Part shown: positions 34,932-37,645 of the stretch, in pieces
Numbering within the stretch: the stretch's first letter is position 1
How the letters are laid out: the number at the start of each line of letters is the position of its first letter
From: Agromyces sp.
Lineage (GTDB): Bacteria > Actinomycetota > Actinomycetes > Actinomycetales > Microbacteriaceae
Direction of reading: 5' to 3'
DNA length: 37,645 nt
Assembly: GCA_031178045.1 (NCBI GenBank)
Contig: JAPSJT010000007.1
Coordinates: forward strand, 1 to 37,645
Notes under the pieces: generated by a model
Told to the model about the DNA's origin: nothing
Databases searched by the model: none
The model's input: only the letters and a program-made list of their open reading frames with translations
Made by a program: the position numbers and the translations under genes

Positions 34932-35807
34932 CTAGCCGACGAGCTTCTGCGCGAAGACGTGCGGCGTGAATCCGGTGAGGTCGTTGATGCCCTCGCCCTG
35001 GCCGATGAGCTTGATCGGCAGACCCGTCTTCTCCTGCACGGCGAGCACGAAACCGCCCTTCGCGCTGCCGTCGAGCTTCGTGAGCACGAGACCCGTGACG
35101 CCGCCGTGCTCGATGAACGCCTCGGCCTGGGCGAGCCCGTTCTGCCCGGTCGTCGCGTCGAGCACGAGGAGCACCTCGCTGATGGGCGCCTGCTTCTCGA
35201 CGACGCGCTTGATCTTGCCGAGCTCGTCCATGAGGCCGCCCTTGGTGTGCAACCGGCCCGCCGTGTCGATGATGACGATCTCAGTGCCGTCCTGCTTGGC
35301 CTTCGCGACCGTCTGGAAGGCGACGGATGCCGGGTCCTGGCCTTCGCGCTCGGGCCGCACGATCCCCACGCCGGCGCGGTCGGCCCACGTCGCGAGCTGA
35401 TCGACGGCCGCGGCACGGAACGTGTCGGCGGCGCCGACCACGACGCTTCGGTCGAAGGTGCGGAGGAAGCGCGCGAACTTGCCGATCGTCGTCGTCTTGC
35501 CGACGCCGTTCACCCCGACGACGAGCACGACGGCCGGACGCTCCGTGAGCTTCAGGGTCGGGTCGTACTTCGCGAGCCGCTCCTCGATGAGGTCGCGGAG
35601 CATCCGCTGCACGTCCCGCGGGTCGGTCGTCTTGTACCGCTCGACCTGGGTCTTGATCGCCTCGACGATCTCCTCGGTCACCGACGGACCGAAGTCGGCA
35701 CGGATCATCGCCGCCTCGAGATCGTCCCAGGTGTCCTCGTCGATCGTCCTCGCGCCGAAGACCCCGCGGAGGGCCGCGCCGAGCGACCAGGATGCGCGTT
35801 CTGCCAT
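34932..35807 (-). CDS. ftsY: Signal recognition particle receptor FtsY
   Basis: SRP receptor GTPase that docks Ffh-ribosome complexes at the membrane. The 291-residue form consists of the NG domains only: the N domain has the amphipathic start SWSLGAALRGVFG, and the G domain has P-loop GVNGVGKTT (98-106), DTFRAAAVDQL, DTAGRL and TKLDGSAKGG. The long acidic A domain of E. coli FtsY is absent, which is common in actinobacteria with short FtsY. The ATG at 35807 follows a GGGGGG tract. The open frame further upstream is shadow of the divergent LLM gene. Confidence 0.94.
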   Translation of the reverse strand: MAERASWSLGAALRGVFGARTIDEDTWDDLEAAMIRADFGPSVTEEIVEAIKTQVERYKTTDPRDVQRMLRDLIEERLAKYDPTLKLTERPAVVLVVGVNGVGKTTTIGKFARFLRTFDRSVVVGAADTFRAAAVDQLATWADRAGVGIVRPEREGQDPASVAFQTVAKAKQDGTEIVIIDTAGRLHTKGGLMDELGKIKRVVEKQAPISEVLLVLDATTGQNGLAQAEAFIEHGGVTGLVLTKLDGSAKGGFVLAVQEKTGLPIKLIGQGEGINDLTGFTPHVFAQKLVG

Positions 35808-35910
35808 GCCCCCCAGCCTAGAGCGCGCGCTACACCGCCTGCGCAGCCTCGGCAAGGGGTTGCCGGTCCTCGAGGGCCGCGGAACCCTCGGGACGACGAA
35901 AGGAATGCGG

Positions 35911-36879
35911 ATGACGATCGTGGGATTCCACGCCTCGCACGAACAACTGCCGCCCAGTCGCCTGCTCGAGGCGGTGAAACGCGCCGAGCAGGCGGGCTTC
36001 GACGCCGCCATGTGCAGCGACCACCTGGAGCCGTGGAGCGTCCGCCAGGGCCACTCCGGGTATGCCTGGAGCTGGCTGGCCGCCGCGCTCGAGGCCACCC
36101 GGTTCTCGCTCGGCGTCGTCACCGCTCCCGGACAGCGGTACCACCCGGCCGTGGCCGCCCAGAAGATCGCGACACTCGGCGAGATGTACCCCGGGCGCTT
36201 CTGGGCGGCGATCGGCAGCGGCGAGGCGATCAACGAACACGTCACGGGTGATCCGTGGCCTGACAAAGAGGAGCGCGACGCGAGGCTCACCGAGACGGTC
36301 GACGTCATCCGCCGCCTGCTCGCCGGCGAGGAGGTCTCGACCGATGGACTGATCCGCGTCGACCGCGCCCGCGTGTGGAGCCTTCCCGAGGTGCCGCCGC
36401 CACTGTTCGCGGCGGCCGTGAGCACGGAGACGGCCCGCGAGGTCGCCACGTGGGCCGACGGCGTCATCACGATCGACCAGCCGGTCGACGCGCTCCGCGA
36501 GTTCATGGACGCCTACCGCGAGGCCGGCGGGCGCGGGCCGATCGCCGTGCAGGTGCACCTCAGCTGGGCGCCCACCGACGAGGAGGCGCTGGCCATCGCG
36601 CACGACCAGTGGCGGCAGAGCCTCGTCCCCGCGCACCTCGCGTGGGAGCTCGACCGGCCGGAGGACTTCGACGAGCGCACCGCCGACGTCGCTCCCGAGC
36701 AGGTGGGCGAGACCCTGCTGTGCTCCGCCGATCCGGCCCGGCACCTCGACCACCTCGCACGCATCGCCGACGCCGGCGTCGACCGCATCTACCTGCACCA
36801 CGTCGGCACCGAGCAGGACGGATTCATCGACACCTTCGGCGAACGGGTGCTGCCCGCACTGAAGGGGGCCGGTCGATGA
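35911..36879 (+). CDS. LLM class flavin-dependent oxidoreductase (TIGR03885-like, probable non-F420)
   Basis: A 322-residue TIM-barrel protein of the luciferase-like monooxygenase superfamily. Motifs seen: TIVGFHASHEQLPPSRLLE, the AAMCSDHLEPW strand, LGVVTAPGQRYHPAVAAQ, and AAIGSGEAINEHVTGDPWP. It best fits the TIGR03885 group, thought to bind FMN rather than F420; its substrate is unknown. The ATG at 35911 has AAAGGA about 7 nt upstream; an ATG at 35905 overlaps that site. The stop overlaps the GH13 gene (ATGA, 36876-36879), so the flavoprotein and the alpha-glucan enzyme are coupled. The divergent ftsY starts 103 nt away. Confidence 0.85.
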   Translation: MTIVGFHASHEQLPPSRLLEAVKRAEQAGFDAAMCSDHLEPWSVRQGHSGYAWSWLAAALEATRFSLGVVTAPGQRYHPAVAAQKIATLGEMYPGRFWAAIGSGEAINEHVTGDPWPDKEERDARLTETVDVIRRLLAGEEVSTDGLIRVDRARVWSLPEVPPPLFAAAVSTETAREVATWADGVITIDQPVDALREFMDAYREAGGRGPIAVQVHLSWAPTDEEALAIAHDQWRQSLVPAHLAWELDRPEDFDERTADVAPEQVGETLLCSADPARHLDHLARIADAGVDRIYLHHVGTEQDGFIDTFGERVLPALKGAGR

Positions 36880-37645
36880 GGATCACCGACCGGAGCGATC
36901 TCTGGTGGAAGACCGCGATCGTCTACTGCCTCGATGTCGAGACGTTCATGGACTGGAACGATGACGGCGCGGGCGACTTCGAGGGACTCGCGCACCGGCT
37001 CGACCACCTCTCGGAGCTCGGGGTCACGGTGATCTGGCTCATGCCGTTCCAGCCGACACCCGACCGCGACGACGGATACGACATCATCGACTTCACGAAC
37101 GTCGATCCGCGACTCGGCGAGCTCGGCGACGTCGTCGAGTTCATCCGCACCGCTCGCGATCGCGGCATGCGGGTGATCATCGACTTCGTGATGAACCACA
37201 CCTCGGATCGGCATCCCTGGTTCAAGTCCGCGAGGCGGAGCCGCACCGCTCCGTTCCGCGATTACTACGTGTGGAGCGATGTCGAGCCGCCGAACTCGGC
37301 GAACCAGGTGTTCCCCGGCGAGGAGCAGAGCATCTGGGAGTTCGACGAGCGCACGGGCCAGTACTACCTGCACAGCTTCTACCGGCACCAGCCCGATCTG
37401 AACATCGCGAATCCCGCCGTCCGCGACCAGATCGCGAAGACCATCGGGTTCTGGCTGCAGCTCGGCGTCTCGGGGTTCCGGGTGGATGCGGTGCCGTTCC
37501 TCCTCGAGCCGCCCGAGGGCGTGGAGATCGGGGATCCGCACGAGTTCCTGCGCGACATCCGCCGCTTCCTGCAACGCCGCTCGAGCGAGGCGATGCTCCT
37601 CGGCGAGGTCAACCTGCCGTACGAACAGCAGCTCGACTACTTCGG
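36876..37645 (+). CDS. GH13 alpha-amylase family enzyme, trehalose synthase-like (3' end cut by window)
   Basis: The first 256 codons are present and the frame is open at the window edge. The (beta/alpha)8 GH13 motifs seen in order are DFVMNHTSDRHPW (region I), GFRVDAVPF with the nucleophile Asp (region II) and LLGEVN with the acid/base Glu (region III). The N-terminus (DLWWKTAIVYCLDVETFMDWN) resembles trehalose synthase/maltosyltransferase-type enzymes that isomerise or transfer alpha-glucosides. The ATG at 36876 overlaps the LLM gene stop, so expression is coupled. The missing C-terminal part would show whether a maltokinase domain is fused. Confidence 0.88.
   Translation, partial: MRITDRSDLWWKTAIVYCLDVETFMDWNDDGAGDFEGLAHRLDHLSELGVTVIWLMPFQPTPDRDDGYDIIDFTNVDPRLGELGDVVEFIRTARDRGMRVIIDFVMNHTSDRHPWFKSARRSRTAPFRDYYVWSDVEPPNSANQVFPGEEQSIWEFDERTGQYYLHSFYRHQPDLNIANPAVRDQIAKTIGFWLQLGVSGFRVDAVPFLLEPPEGVEIGDPHEFLRDIRRFLQRRSSEAMLLGEVNLPYEQQLDYF

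Overview
This is a high-GC (about 70% by eye), gene-dense actinobacterial chromosome segment. The neighbourhood rpsB / M23 peptidase / xerC / dprA / comM / yraN / DUF2469 / rnhB / lepB / rplS, the wide use of GTG starts, DUF2469 and DUF6457 proteins and an assimilatory NirBD/NasA system all fit Actinobacteria. The protein sequences look most like Microbacteriaceae (Agromyces-like); that family-level call is inference.

Layout. (1) 1-9239: conserved housekeeping block on the minus strand. It holds the rpsB start, xerC, a CpdA-type phosphoesterase, the overlapping dprA-comM-yraN chain, the DUF2469-rnhB-lepB chain, rplS and a small membrane protein. A secreted M23 protein sits on the plus strand. 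(2) 9240-10013: map on the plus strand. (3) 10047-23229: a complete assimilatory nitrate/nitrite module in four transcription units: nirD (minus); nirB-cobA-hemD/wHTH (plus); narK-nitrate reductase-flavoprotein (plus); cbiX-mobA-DUF6457-moeA (minus). (4) 23371-25369: trmD-rimM-khpA-rpsP (minus). (5) 25591-32811: accessory genes: YbdK-type ligase, GH1 beta-glucosidase, FemAB-like transferase, spermidine-synthase-like protein, LVIVD-repeat protein plus DUF305 lipoprotein. (6) 32815-35807: ffh, a DUF2004-like gene and ftsY (minus). (7) 35911-end: an LLM flavoprotein overlapping a GH13 enzyme that is cut by the window edge.

How it works together. NarK imports nitrate. The molybdenum enzyme reduces it to nitrite, fed by the FAD/[2Fe-2S] flavoprotein. 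NirBD reduces nitrite to ammonium. CobA, the HemD-like protein and CbiX make siroheme precursors for NirB; MobA and MoeA finish the molybdenum cofactor for the nitrate reductase. No precorrin-2 dehydrogenase is visible here.

The most striking non-coding signal is a shared promoter design at all four nitrogen transcription units: GlnR-like half-sites (GAAAC / gTnAc) on an 11-bp register, followed exactly 10 nt later by a TAnnGT- or TAnnCT-type -10 box. The narK and cbiX copies are almost identical although they lie 8 kb apart on opposite strands. This defines a small self-contained regulon placed between trmD and rplS, genes that are neighbours in many bacteria.

No rRNA, tRNA, CRISPR array, IS element or integrated phage is visible. 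No stretch longer than 300 nt lacks a gene; the largest gaps are 51-313, 25370-25590, 10398-10596 and 8430-8627.
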